A DNA stretch of 64,000 nt from CAZRVH01 sp964603635 (GCA_964603635.1 CAZRVH010000003.1:22402-86401); one strand, 5' to 3'; numbered from the stretch's first letter, positions 41,997 through 51,097 are shown. Notes: generated by a model not told the origin, from the sequence alone. Translations and numbers: made by a program.

Positions 41997-42431
41997 ATGC
42001 AGAAGACCCTCATCCTCCTCAAGCCCGACGCCGTTTCCCAGCGCGTGTGCGGCAAGGTCATCACCCGCTTCGAAGACGCCGGCCTCAAGATCCTTGGCTG
42101 CAAGATGATCAACCTCAGCCCGGAAGTCCTGCGCGAACACTACGCGCACATCGCCGAGAAGCCCTTCTACCCCTCCGTGGAAAAATTCATGAGCTCGACG
42201 CCGGTCATCGCCCTTGTCCTCGAAGGCGACGATGTCATCGCGAAGATCCGCGACATGCTCGGGGTGACGGATGCGGCACTCGCCGCTCCGGGCACCATCC
42301 GCGCCGATTACGGCACGAAGGAAGGACCCGATTCCAAAATGCTCAACATCGCCCACGCATCCGACAGCGAGGAGGCCGCTGCGGCGGAAATCGCCCGCTT
42401 CTTCAAGCCGGAGGAGTTATTCAACTACTAA
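41997..42431 (+). CDS. ndk: Nucleoside diphosphate kinase
   Basis: A 144-residue enzyme that moves the gamma phosphate between nucleoside triphosphates. The active histidine is H120 in NIAHASDS; the KPDAV and GTIRADYG motifs are present. Normal length. It ends at a strong terminator. Confidence 0.96.
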   Translation: MQKTLILLKPDAVSQRVCGKVITRFEDAGLKILGCKMINLSPEVLREHYAHIAEKPFYPSVEKFMSSTPVIALVLEGDDVIAKIRDMLGVTDAALAAPGTIRADYGTKEGPDSKMLNIAHASDSEEAAAAEIARFFKPEELFNY

Positions 42432-42444
42432 GCCCGTCTATCCG

Positions 42445-42483
42445 AAAACGCGGTCCGGCGATTCGCCCGGCCGCGTTTTTGTT
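42445..42483 (+). terminator. Rho-independent terminator after ndk
   Basis: AAAACGCGG/CCGCGTTTTT with inner CCGGCGA/TCGCCCGG-like pairs. The T run also provides the first two bases of the next gene's -35 box. Confidence 0.85.
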
Positions 42484-42507
42484 AGACGCAACCCTTTGCC
42501 ATAGAAT
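42479..42507 (+). promoter_or_regulatory. Leaderless-type promoter overlapping the ndk terminator
   Basis: TTGTTA, 17-base spacer, TAGAAT, 6 bases before the ATG. The -35 uses the end of the terminator's T run. Confidence 0.5.
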
Positions 42508-42513
42508 GCGTGC

Positions 42514-43374
42514 ATGATCCCCGTGAAAAAACTCAAGAACGGCTTCGCGATGCCCGTCTTCGGACTCGGCACCTGGATGATGGGCGGAGGGATGGAGATG
42601 GATCCGGAGAACGACGACGCGGCGGACATCGAGGCGATCGAACGCTCCATCGACGCGGGCATCACCCATATCGACACGGCCGAAATGTATGCGAACGGAC
42701 ACGCGGAACAGCTCGTCGGCAAAGCGATCCGCGGGAAGGACCGATCGAAGCTATTACTGGTATCGAAGGTGTCCCCGCAGAACCTGAAGTACGACGACGT
42801 GCTGCGCTCCTGCGAAAAAAGTCTGAAGCGTCTCGGCACGGATTACCTGGATCTCTACCTCGTCCACAAACCGAACGACGCCATCGGACTCAAGGAAACG
42901 ATGCAGGCGATGAACCGGCTGCAGAACGACGGCCTTATCCGGAACATCGGCGTCAGCAACTTCACGCGCGAGAGGATGCGCGATGCCGCGATGCATTCCG
43001 ACCATCAGATCGTCGCCACGCAGGTGCACTACAACCTGACGTTCCGCGAGCCGGAGCGGGCGAAAGTGCTGGAATACTGCCAGCAGAACGACGCGTTCCT
43101 CATCGCCTGGAGACCCGTGCAGGGCTTGGCGGAAACCGATCCCGCGATCGTCACGGGGCTATGCGAAAAATACGGCAAGACCCCGACCCAGATCGCTCTC
43201 AACTGGCTCGTCAGCCAGACGAACGTGGTGACGCTGGCAAAGATGCGCAATCCCACCCATCTCGCGGAGAACTTGGGCGCATTCGGATGGGAGATGGAGG
43301 CCGCCGATATCGAGCTTTTGCGAAAGGACTATCCCGGCCAACAGGACATATCGGACGCAGTACCGCTTCGTTGA
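42514..43374 (+). CDS. Aldo/keto reductase
   Basis: A 286-residue NADPH-dependent TIM-barrel oxidoreductase. Marks: GLGTWMMGG, GITHIDTAEMYANG (catalytic Asp and Tyr), LYLVHKP (His) and IGVSNFT, plus the NWLVSQTNVVTLAK coenzyme region. The substrate is unknown; the family handles small carbonyls and sugars. Monocistronic with its own promoter. Confidence 0.92.
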   Translation: MIPVKKLKNGFAMPVFGLGTWMMGGGMEMDPENDDAADIEAIERSIDAGITHIDTAEMYANGHAEQLVGKAIRGKDRSKLLLVSKVSPQNLKYDDVLRSCEKSLKRLGTDYLDLYLVHKPNDAIGLKETMQAMNRLQNDGLIRNIGVSNFTRERMRDAAMHSDHQIVATQVHYNLTFREPERAKVLEYCQQNDAFLIAWRPVQGLAETDPAIVTGLCEKYGKTPTQIALNWLVSQTNVVTLAKMRNPTHLAENLGAFGWEMEAADIELLRKDYPGQQDISDAVPLR

Positions 43375-43432
43375 TCAGGAGCATCCGCAATTCCCTTCCC
43401 CGCCGATGCGCCAAGAAAAAAGAGGGTGCCAG

Positions 43433-43510
43433 AACCATTGAGCAATTGAGCAATGGAATAGTACAAGACAATCAAAATGTCTTGTCAATGATGCCGGGAA
43501 AGCATTGAAT
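43433..43510 (+). promoter_or_regulatory. Operator-like palindrome overlapping a leaderless promoter
   Basis: CCATTGAGCAATTGAGCAATGG at about 43430-43451 is a word-repeat that is nearly self-complementary. ACAAGACA (43463-43470) and TGTCTTGT (43478-43485) are exact complements around ATCAAAA. TTGTCA (-35, 43482) overlaps this palindrome; after 17 bases TTGAAT (-10) ends 7 bases before the ATG. A repressor bound here would block the polymerase. The multi-HTH protein it precedes is an obvious candidate autoregulator. Confidence 0.55.
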
Positions 43511-43517
43511 ATCCGGC

Positions 43518-46500
43518 ATGTCACGCAGAAAGCTTATCGATTTCGGGCAGTTGGAAAAAGACCAAGCGCTGTTACAAATGCGCCGGATCAAGACAGACCA
43601 GCGCGTACGTCTCGCGCTTGATACCGAAGCCGCGATCCAGCTCGTTACGGAGTGGAAGACAACGGAGAAAGTTCCGCAAGGAATGAACCTGGCGGCAATG
43701 CAGGCATTATTCGCAATCTCCTTGATCCGCCGGAACGTGGAGGCGGCGCTGAGGGGGAAGCAAGACCAAACTCACTCAAACGGACACGCACCCGCATCCC
43801 ACCCCATCGCGAATGACACCCTGCTCACCCCCGAACAAATCCACGAACGAAACGAAGCGACGCGCAGGTACCGGGAATTCATGCAAAAACTGATAGACAT
43901 CGTCACGAACCCGGAGGAACTTCAGGCGTGGGCCTTTTTCCAGAACAGATTGTCTTCTCCCCCGCCGGAATCAACATTACGGAAAATAGCGGCCATCCGC
44001 TACGTTGCCTCGAGAATCCCCGGCGGGCCCGCCATACTGCAGGCCCAGCGTAGGAACGTTCGCTGGGGGGACCTGACACGGACCGTCTCGCATGACCCTC
44101 ACTCCGCGGAATTCGCAGACGTAGTCAAAGCAGCCGACCAGTGCGCAATCGAAGTGGGTCTGAATATGCGTTTTGACCCGTCCGGCCCGGCAGAGGGGCG
44201 GCCTCAGGATTCGTTTCTAAACGACTGCACGGAAACCGTGCGGCAAACACTTTTGGAAAGCGGCCTAGCCGAGGATTTGAAAAGGTATTACGAAAAATTC
44301 ACGTGCGGAAGCAACGTGCGCCTGTCGCAGGCTGTCGCGCAACAATACGCCCGGGCCGTTGATACGCTTCGCCATAGCGATCCGCAGGGCCTGGCCGCAC
44401 TGCGCAAGCATTTCAGGACGCTGCCGTGGGACTTCGTCGACGATTTCACGCAAGAAGGCCCGTTCATCGAACCGAAGACAAGCCTTGAAAATGCTCCGCA
44501 ACCGCCGACAGTGAGCGCAACCGAACGGTTCATAGAGATGGGACGCCATGCACAAGCACACCGGACTCTTCCGGAAGACGCCACCATCAACAGATTGCCT
44601 GACGAAACAGCGGCAGAAATCGGGGGCCCGGAACCCGAGCCTGCGGCGCAGCCGACACTTGATGAATTGATGCGCACACACAAGGAAACGCAGTACGACG
44701 CAGAAGAGAAAGAACGAATGGCCCAGGTGATGCAAACCGAGGACGGCCTCATGTCACACATCCTCGCCGTGGACGGTCTGCTCGACGGCCCATCCATCCC
44801 TCCAGATGTAAAACAACGGGTCATGTTCCACATGCAGGCGTACGCTGCCAAGCTGGTGGACGCCGTGGCTCTGCACGGGCGCGAATCGCTGGAAATGTAT
44901 TTCCATTTGAGCGAAGGAGCCACCCCCGATGTGCAAGAAGCAATCATGCCGGCTATCGAAACAGCAAGAACTGAAGTCGTCGCGATCATGGAAAAAGCCG
45001 TCGCCGAACCGCAGACCGCAATCACGCTTGTGCCGCTGGAAGAGCATGATCCACGCCTCGCCGATTTCCTTCCGATCCTGGCTAAGCTGGAAGAAGCACG
45101 GAGACAGGAATGCGAGGCGTTGCTCCGCACCCTAAAGCCTGCGACGGAACGCACGCGCGGCCGCGTCCCCGACCAGTACCGTGAGATATGCTTCCAACTT
45201 ATTGACGCGCTCCACGGCGCCTGCGATCCACAGATGCTGTTCGACTATATGAAGGTCACAGGCGACCAGGTACGCGGATGGAGGAGGGAAGCAGTCGAAA
45301 AAAAGGCATTCCCCACCGCGCCTGCCGCCGCCACGCCGCAGGAATTGCTGGATGCGGTCACGAATGACCATCGTGCGGAAGTCGAGGCAATACTTCCCTT
45401 TCTGGAGCATGCGGCAGCAAGGTCGAGAGGTCGCATCTCGGCAGACAACCAGCGCCGGGTCGCGCGCATGCTGGAACTCCTACCCGCCGAAGCAGCCGCT
45501 TCTTTTTTGGCATATGTGAAGGTCCAAACGGAGAATGTTGATGCATGGCGTAAAGAATGGGCAACTCTAGACAACCCCCAAGCGACTGTTGCGACGAAAA
45601 TCATGGAAGCAGCGGAACCATTACAGGGAGAGGCGATAAACAAGAGGGAAGCCACTCCGAGGAAACGACAGAAGTTCAGACTGGCAGACTTATGGATAAA
45701 TTTTAGAGCAGCCAAGAATAACCAACCATCTGCCGACACATTAAGCGGGAAAGAGTTAAATTCTATGAGTGAATCCGAAACAGCCATCGCGTCGGAATGC
45801 GAACCCTCAATTGGCATGACTGCAGAAAGGGAAAGCGTGCCCACAAATGCGGAACCTGTTTTCACTGAGAAAGAACCTGTCGTGACGCCTGATAACACGA
45901 CGACGCAGGAAGATCACGTCGCGATCGTAAACGCCGCCTTCTCCACCTACCCGTACCTGCAGAAAATTACGGACGCACCGGTTCAAGCAGAATGCCTGTC
46001 ACTCCTGCAATCCCTGCAACTGCCGCCAAAGCAGCCGGGCAAGAACCGCAAGCTGGATGACAACACAAAAAAGACCATCATTAGGGTCGCGGACATGCTG
46101 GCCGGATACCGCGCGGTCAGCGCATTCCTAAAATCGATCGACATCGCCGATGCCAACATTACCAACTGGCGCGCTCAATTGAATCTCGAGCCTCGAACGC
46201 CGCTCTCGGAAGCAAACGGCCAAGCAGAACCAAGTGCCGCTTCGGAACAGAATGCCTCCCATGACGAAAACGGCCATACCCCGGCCCCCCAGGTGAAAAC
46301 CGCAAGAGCTACTGCCGCTCTGCGCCTCCCGCCCGAAAACCGGCAGGTGACGTTCGTGAACGCGTCGCTGGCACCCCGCCCGAAATCGGCAGCCGATACC
46401 TTCGACGAAACGGCGGGGGACGGTCGCGACCGCGCGACGCGCCTCGCAATCGTGCAGGGAGCGCTCGCACGAAAGAACGATCCCGCGGAACGCGACAGGT

Positions 46501-47030
46501 GGTATGCCACACATGGCGTCACGGGCAGCGACGTCCTGCGATGGATAAGAGTGTATGATGGCATTGTGACACACAAGAAAGATGTTCCGGGAGAAAAGAA
46601 AAAACCAGCAGAAAATTCGGCCTTATTGCGCTTCAAACCGGGAAACCATTTCGACACGATCGAATCCTTCGTGAACGACATCGCGGTGATCCTCCTGAAT
46701 CCGTTCGATAATGTGACGGAGTTCACTACAACAAACGACAGGGATGTCATGGGACCGATGGAAAATCGAGAGCGCCATCGAAGGCTCGTCGCCGACACCA
46801 TGAACCCTTTGTCGGAAGAAGAGATACGTACGCTCCGGTCCATTGCGCAAACAAGACCGGAAGATTTTGAGTTGAATGCTATGGATACCTGGTGCGATGG
46901 CATTGCCAAACGCTTCGGACTGCCGAAAAACATCGATACCAAGGAATTTGCACTCGCGCTCCTGGAAGCAATGCGCGATCCTAGGCAACAGGCGCAGATG
47001 AAAGAAGCGGCGATGTCTGCCTTCTCCTGA
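43518..47030 (+). CDS. Giant protein with four helix-turn-helix-like modules
   Basis: A 1170-residue soluble protein I cannot place in a family. Four spaced modules share a pattern ending in V..WR+E: residues about 525-592 (MKVTGDQVRGWRREA), 620-681 (YVKVQTENVDAWRKEW), 820-888 (SIDIADANITNWRAQL) and 970-1015 (HGVTGSDVLRWIRVY). Module 4 (RLAIVQGALARKNDPAERDRWY...) looks like the OrfA-type helix-turn-helix of IS3-like transposases. Low-complexity Glu/Pro/Ser/Thr linkers separate them (about 320-400, 735-800, 890-960). The N-terminal 320 residues and C-terminal 130 are helical and unassigned. No membrane span. Base use resembles neighbours except for AT-richer linkers. Confidence 0.6.
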   Translation: MSRRKLIDFGQLEKDQALLQMRRIKTDQRVRLALDTEAAIQLVTEWKTTEKVPQGMNLAAMQALFAISLIRRNVEAALRGKQDQTHSNGHAPASHPIANDTLLTPEQIHERNEATRRYREFMQKLIDIVTNPEELQAWAFFQNRLSSPPPESTLRKIAAIRYVASRIPGGPAILQAQRRNVRWGDLTRTVSHDPHSAEFADVVKAADQCAIEVGLNMRFDPSGPAEGRPQDSFLNDCTETVRQTLLESGLAEDLKRYYEKFTCGSNVRLSQAVAQQYARAVDTLRHSDPQGLAALRKHFRTLPWDFVDDFTQEGPFIEPKTSLENAPQPPTVSATERFIEMGRHAQAHRTLPEDATINRLPDETAAEIGGPEPEPAAQPTLDELMRTHKETQYDAEEKERMAQVMQTEDGLMSHILAVDGLLDGPSIPPDVKQRVMFHMQAYAAKLVDAVALHGRESLEMYFHLSEGATPDVQEAIMPAIETARTEVVAIMEKAVAEPQTAITLVPLEEHDPRLADFLPILAKLEEARRQECEALLRTLKPATERTRGRVPDQYREICFQLIDALHGACDPQMLFDYMKVTGDQVRGWRREAVEKKAFPTAPAAATPQELLDAVTNDHRAEVEAILPFLEHAAARSRGRISADNQRRVARMLELLPAEAAASFLAYVKVQTENVDAWRKEWATLDNPQATVATKIMEAAEPLQGEAINKREATPRKRQKFRLADLWINFRAAKNNQPSADTLSGKELNSMSESETAIASECEPSIGMTAERESVPTNAEPVFTEKEPVVTPDNTTTQEDHVAIVNAAFSTYPYLQKITDAPVQAECLSLLQSLQLPPKQPGKNRKLDDNTKKTIIRVADMLAGYRAVSAFLKSIDIADANITNWRAQLNLEPRTPLSEANGQAEPSAASEQNASHDENGHTPAPQVKTARATAALRLPPENRQVTFVNASLAPRPKSAADTFDETAGDGRDRATRLAIVQGALARKNDPAERDRWYATHGVTGSDVLRWIRVYDGIVTHKKDVPGEKKKPAENSALLRFKPGNHFDTIESFVNDIAVILLNPFDNVTEFTTTNDRDVMGPMENRERHRRLVADTMNPLSEEEIRTLRSIAQTRPEDFELNAMDTWCDGIAKRFGLPKNIDTKEFALALLEAMRDPRQQAQMKEAAMSAFS

Positions 47031-47654
47031 TCAACAGGCGCATTTGCCGCCGCATGCGCACCCCCCTCCGTCCTTACACGCGCACGCCTTCTTCGCCGCG
47101 TCTTCAGGCAGGTCCAATTTAAATCTCCCCTCGCGAAAATCGATCGTCGCGCCGCCGATGCGTTTCAAGGTAACGACCGCCGCATGGATCTTCATGTCGG
47201 GCACCGCGTCGTTGGAGAACGTCTTCGCATCCGCGGGCTTTTCCGACGACTCCATGCAGAAGCCCCCGTTCTCATCCAAGCCCACCGTCAATCCGTTGGC
47301 CAGCGTCCCCTGTTCCGTAAGGATCGTTTTCAATTGCTCCGCCGCCTCCTTCGTCACGGCCAGCGTCTGGGGACGTTCGGGTCGCTGCGACAAAAGGATG
47401 TTCAGATCCGCCGTGAGGTCGTTGATATCCTCGTCGGAAAACCCGTGGGACGCGCACCCCTCGGCCAGCGTCTCGTACGCGTTCGCGCTGCAACTGAAGC
47501 AGCTCAAACCGTACTCCGCCAGCAGGGATTCACTTTCGGGAAGGAGCGCGACGATCTCGGACACGCGCATGTCCTTGCGGATCAGCAAGTCGGACGACGC
47601 GCTTTTCCCGTTTTTTTCAGTAGAAGCCACTGGCGCTGCCTTGGAGGCGGGCAT
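47031..47654 (-). CDS. DUF1858 + HesB/IscA-like fusion with a Cys-rich tail
   Basis: A 207-residue protein with two domains. Residues about 22-92 are DUF1858-like (RVSEIVALLPESESLLAEYGLSCFSCSANAYETL, the paired CFSC marking the family). Residues about 97-185 resemble the A-type Fe-S carrier fold (LAVTKEAAEQLKTILTEQG, GLTVGLDENGGFC). The normal CGC end of carriers is replaced by a tail CACKDGGGCACGGKCAC. It may bind Fe-S clusters or other metals. Its stop abuts the stop of the giant protein. Confidence 0.7.
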   Translation of the reverse strand: MPASKAAPVASTEKNGKSASSDLLIRKDMRVSEIVALLPESESLLAEYGLSCFSCSANAYETLAEGCASHGFSDEDINDLTADLNILLSQRPERPQTLAVTKEAAEQLKTILTEQGTLANGLTVGLDENGGFCMESSEKPADAKTFSNDAVPDMKIHAAVVTLKRIGGATIDFREGRFKLDLPEDAAKKACACKDGGGCACGGKCAC

Positions 47655-47710
47655 ATGCTGAAAGCCTACCGTACCGACCGACCCGCTCCAACGGATTTCC
47701 CGGCATTCGC

Positions 47711-48988
47711 ATGTCCAAATTCCTCCGCATTTTCCCTCTCATCGCCCTTCCGCTCTTCACCCTCATCCTGGGGTGGCAGCTGGGCATGCGCACCGTGCAA
47801 AAGGAAGTGACCGACCTGCAGACGCGTCTGGATACCCTCTACGTCAATCCGACGCAGAGCGGGGCAACGGTGACCGACCCCGAGAAAGAGGTGAACATCG
47901 GGCTGCTATGGGGCGTGTGGAACCTAATGCTCGACAAATACATCGATACGGCCGGCCTCAACGCCCAGCAGATGGTCTATGGCGCGGTGCGGGGCATGGT
48001 GGCATCGGCGGGCGACCCTTATACGACGTTCATGACCCCCGATGAAAACGGCGACTTCCGCGATTCCCTGAACGGCGATCTGGAAGGCATCGGCGCCGAG
48101 TTGACCGTCAACAACGAAAACATCGTGATCGTGGGCATCGTGAAAGGCTCCCCCGCCGAACGCACCGGGCTGCAGCCCAAAGACATCATCCTGTCGGTGG
48201 ATGACTGGGACGCGTTCGGACAGCCGCTGAACACCGTCGTCGGCCGCATCCGCGGGGAGGAAGGAACGAACGTGACGATCGAGGTCTACCGCGACGGAGA
48301 CAAGGAGCCCCGTGCCTTCACGATCACCCGCGCGGAAATCCACGTGCCGAGCACGGAATACGAAGTGAAACAGACGGCGACGGGAAGCATAGGATTGCTC
48401 TCGGTCCATCAGTTCGGATCCGAAACCGTGCAGGAAGTCGATTCCATCCTACGCGGCATCCAGCCGGACGGCGTGAAAGGCCTCGTCATCGACCTGCGCT
48501 ACAACGGCGGAGGATACCTGAACGGCGCGGTGGATATCGCGTCCATGCTCATGGCCCAGGGCGACGTGGTATCGGTGGTGCGCCGCGACGAACCCGTGGA
48601 CGTGCAGAAAGTCTCGGGCAGCACCATCCTGCCGAACATGCCGCTCGTGGTACTCATCAACGAAGGGTCCGCATCCGCGTCGGAAATCCTGGCGGGAGCG
48701 CTGCAGGACAACAAGCGCGCGACGATCATCGGCATGAAGAGCTTCGGCAAGGGAACGGTGCAGGAAGTGATCGACCTTCCGGGCGGCAGCAGCCTGCGCG
48801 TCACGATCGCGAAGTGGCACACGCCGAAGGGCAGGGACCTCAGCAAGGAAGGAGTGGCTCCGGATATCACCGTGCAACAGGAAGAAAACGCGCCCGTGGA
48901 CGCCGACAGGCAGCTGGAAGCGGCGCTGCAATTCCTCACGGAAGGAAAGGTGGGCGTGCCGACGGGGAGCGGAGCGACGAGGAATTAG
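47711..48988 (+). CDS. ctpA: C-terminal processing peptidase (S41, CtpA)
   Basis: A 425-residue serine protease of the periplasmic/cell-surface side, with an N-terminal membrane anchor (residues 7-24), a PDZ domain (about 100-190, GIGAELTVNNENIVIV, SPAERTGLQPKDIIL) and the S41 catalytic part: the serine in NEGSASASEI and the lysine in KSFGKGTVQ. It clips C-termini of exported proteins. The gene is divergent from the DUF1858 gene; its end carries the start of an AGCTTGTAG hairpin. Confidence 0.94.
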   Translation: MSKFLRIFPLIALPLFTLILGWQLGMRTVQKEVTDLQTRLDTLYVNPTQSGATVTDPEKEVNIGLLWGVWNLMLDKYIDTAGLNAQQMVYGAVRGMVASAGDPYTTFMTPDENGDFRDSLNGDLEGIGAELTVNNENIVIVGIVKGSPAERTGLQPKDIILSVDDWDAFGQPLNTVVGRIRGEEGTNVTIEVYRDGDKEPRAFTITRAEIHVPSTEYEVKQTATGSIGLLSVHQFGSETVQEVDSILRGIQPDGVKGLVIDLRYNGGGYLNGAVDIASMLMAQGDVVSVVRRDEPVDVQKVSGSTILPNMPLVVLINEGSASASEILAGALQDNKRATIIGMKSFGKGTVQEVIDLPGGSSLRVTIAKWHTPKGRDLSKEGVAPDITVQQEENAPVDADRQLEAALQFLTEGKVGVPTGSGATRN

Positions 48989-49047
48989 CTTGTAGCTAGT
49001 AGCTTGTAGAAAAATCACTACAAGCCACACGCTTCCTCTTACAAGCT
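48987..49047. repeat. Degenerate-word hairpin (AGCTTGTAG word)
   Basis: Inner pair AGCTTGTAG (49001-49009)/CTACAAGC (49018-49025), outer pair AGCTTGTA (48987-48994)/TACAAGCT (49040-49047). The ctpA stop TAG overlaps the first arm. The same word forms the solo arm at sufS. Confidence 0.8.
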
Positions 49048-49101
49048 TCTTGATCATACCCATAGTGGATTCCCCATTCGCTCAAGCCTATACTTGGCAC
49101 C

Positions 49102-49779
49102 ATGCGCCTCCCCGCCACCCTCGAACGCCGGCTCGCGGAATTGTTTCCGAAGGTGCGCGAGCGGGAAAAATTCGTGGCGCAGATTTTGGAAGAAGCGTTG
49201 ACGAAAGAGCCGAACCCCGAGAACGATCTGCCAAAATCCGTGGGAGGAGTCCTACACCTGTTCTCGGACGGCGGATCGCGCGGCAACCCTGGGCAGGCGG
49301 CCATCGCGGCCATCCTGGAAGACCCGGTGAAAGGCGTGGTGCTGGACCAGATGTACGAACGCATCGGGGTGGAAACCAACAACGTAGCCGAATACCGCGC
49401 GCTCATCGAAGGACTGAAGATGGCGCTCTCCTACCAGCCCAACCGCCTCATCTGCCATCTGGACAGCGAGCTCGTGGTGAAGCAGGTACGCGGCGAATAC
49501 CAGGTAAAGATGGCGACGCTCAAGCCCTTCGTGGACGAGATCCGGGAACTGAGCCAGGAGCTGGCGGACGTGGTTTTCGAGCACATACCTCGCGGGGACA
49601 ACCACCGGGCCGACGCGCTGGTGAACAAGGCGCTGGACGAACTGCCGGACCCGACCCCTTCGCCCGTTTCCCGATCGCACGGATCAACGCATCAATCCTC
49701 TCTGTTTAACGATCCCAAGAGCACGTCCTCCCCCGGCGACGCGTACCGCCAACAAAACCGACGATCCTCTTGGCACTGA
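49102..49779 (+). CDS. RNase HI-like protein with N- and C-terminal extensions
   Basis: A 225-residue protein. The RNase H fold runs from about 48 to 182: FSDGGSRGNPG (D56), NNVAEYRALIEG (E97), LDSELVVKQ (D121) and DNHRADALVN (D171), the full DEDD set, so an active nuclease of the archaeal/short type. Residues 1-45 form a helical extension (ERRLAELFPKVREREKFVAQILEEAL) and the last 40 are polar and disordered. TATACT lies 7 bases before the ATG. It probably removes RNA from RNA-DNA hybrids. Confidence 0.88.
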   Translation: MRLPATLERRLAELFPKVREREKFVAQILEEALTKEPNPENDLPKSVGGVLHLFSDGGSRGNPGQAAIAAILEDPVKGVVLDQMYERIGVETNNVAEYRALIEGLKMALSYQPNRLICHLDSELVVKQVRGEYQVKMATLKPFVDEIRELSQELADVVFEHIPRGDNHRADALVNKALDELPDPTPSPVSRSHGSTHQSSLFNDPKSTSSPGDAYRQQNRRSSWH

Positions 49780-49804
49780 GCGGCCAAGGCCTCACAATGC
49801 GACG

Positions 49805-51097
49805 GTGAAGCGCACAGCCCTTTTCGCCGGCTTCGTTCTAACCTGGTTCCTGCCGCTTTCCGCGCATGCCGCGGTGACGTCGATCACGTACCGCCACAAA
49901 CATCACATCTTCACCATTCAAACGAAGGAATTCGCGACGCAGGCACTGCAGGAGAAAGTATGGACTCTGAACGGCGAGGCTATCCAACCGGCCCAGGAAT
50001 GGCTGGTGGACGGCGACGTCACGCCCCCTCTGCCCGCGGGCGTACGGGAGGAGCAAAGACCGGCATCGAATCGCGAGGCCATCAAGGCCGTCATCGAGAA
50101 ACACGCGGGATGGACGCTCAATCGGGAGGCAAGCGACGTCACGATCGGCAAAGACGCGGATGGAAAGATCGTGTTCGACGGCGTGGGACTGACGGGCCGC
50201 AGGATCGATCTGGACGGAGCGGCGGACCTCACGGTGGCGGCCATGCAGAAAGGAATCCCGGACGTGGAACTGCCGATCGTCGAAACCCAGCCTAAGGTAA
50301 CGGTGCTCGACCCCGAACTGAAGGCACAGGGAATCATGGAAATCGTCGCCATCGGGGAATCGAACTTCGACAACTCGCCGGCAAACCGCAGGCACAACAT
50401 CGCCACGGGTCTCGCGAAATTCAACGGTCACCTCATCCCGAAGGACTCGGTGTTCTCATTCGTCGAGACGCTGGGACCGGTCGACGGGTCCACGGGCTAC
50501 CGGAAAGAACTCGTCATCAAGGGCGACCAAACCGTGCCGGACTACGGGGGAGGACTCTGCCAGGTGAGCTCCACGGCCTACCGAGGGGTTTGGGAATACG
50601 GCTTCCCCATCACGCAAAGGCGTAACCACAGCTACAGCGTCAGCCACTACTTTCCGCAAGGAACGGATGCGACGGTCTATCCGCCGAACGTCGACATCAA
50701 GTTCAAGAACGACAGTCCGGGCGACCTTCTCATACAGACCTACGCCAAGGGCGACCTCGCCTTTTTCATCTATTACGGCACGCATGACGACCGCGTGAGC
50801 AACGTGGTGGGGCCCTACCTCTGGGACCATGTGCCGCCCCCGCCGGACAGGACGGAATATACGACGGACCTCGCGCCCGGCGAGAAAAAGAAAGTCGGGG
50901 AACGCGTGCCGGGGCTGAAGGCCGCGTGGTACCGCATCGTGAAGAACGTCGACGGCACGGAAAAAACGGAGCCTGTCTTTTCGCATTACCAGGCGCGCCC
51001 GCTCTACTACCTCGTGGGCGTGGCGAATCTGCCGGTCGCGGGGAGCGGAAGCGGGGCGGACATCCCGACGTGGTTCGAGTCCGATACGGCCCAATAG
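49805..51097 (+). CDS. VanW-family exported protein
   Basis: A 430-residue protein starting at a GTG, with a signal peptide (KRTALFAGFVLTWFLPLSAHA). The VanW domain (about 200-330) shows RRHNIATGLAKFNGHLI, GYRKELVIKGDQTVPDYGGGLCQVSSTAYRGV and YPPNVDIKFKNDSPGDLLIQTY. Function is unknown, though linked to cell wall in several bacteria. Residues 65-170 are an extra N-terminal domain. It follows RNase H after 25 bases and may share its promoter. A GTTCC/GGAAC hairpin follows the stop. Confidence 0.88.
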   Translation: MKRTALFAGFVLTWFLPLSAHAAVTSITYRHKHHIFTIQTKEFATQALQEKVWTLNGEAIQPAQEWLVDGDVTPPLPAGVREEQRPASNREAIKAVIEKHAGWTLNREASDVTIGKDADGKIVFDGVGLTGRRIDLDGAADLTVAAMQKGIPDVELPIVETQPKVTVLDPELKAQGIMEIVAIGESNFDNSPANRRHNIATGLAKFNGHLIPKDSVFSFVETLGPVDGSTGYRKELVIKGDQTVPDYGGGLCQVSSTAYRGVWEYGFPITQRRNHSYSVSHYFPQGTDATVYPPNVDIKFKNDSPGDLLIQTYAKGDLAFFIYYGTHDDRVSNVVGPYLWDHVPPPPDRTEYTTDLAPGEKKKVGERVPGLKAAWYRIVKNVDGTEKTEPVFSHYQARPLYYLVGVANLPVAGSGSGADIPTWFESDTAQ

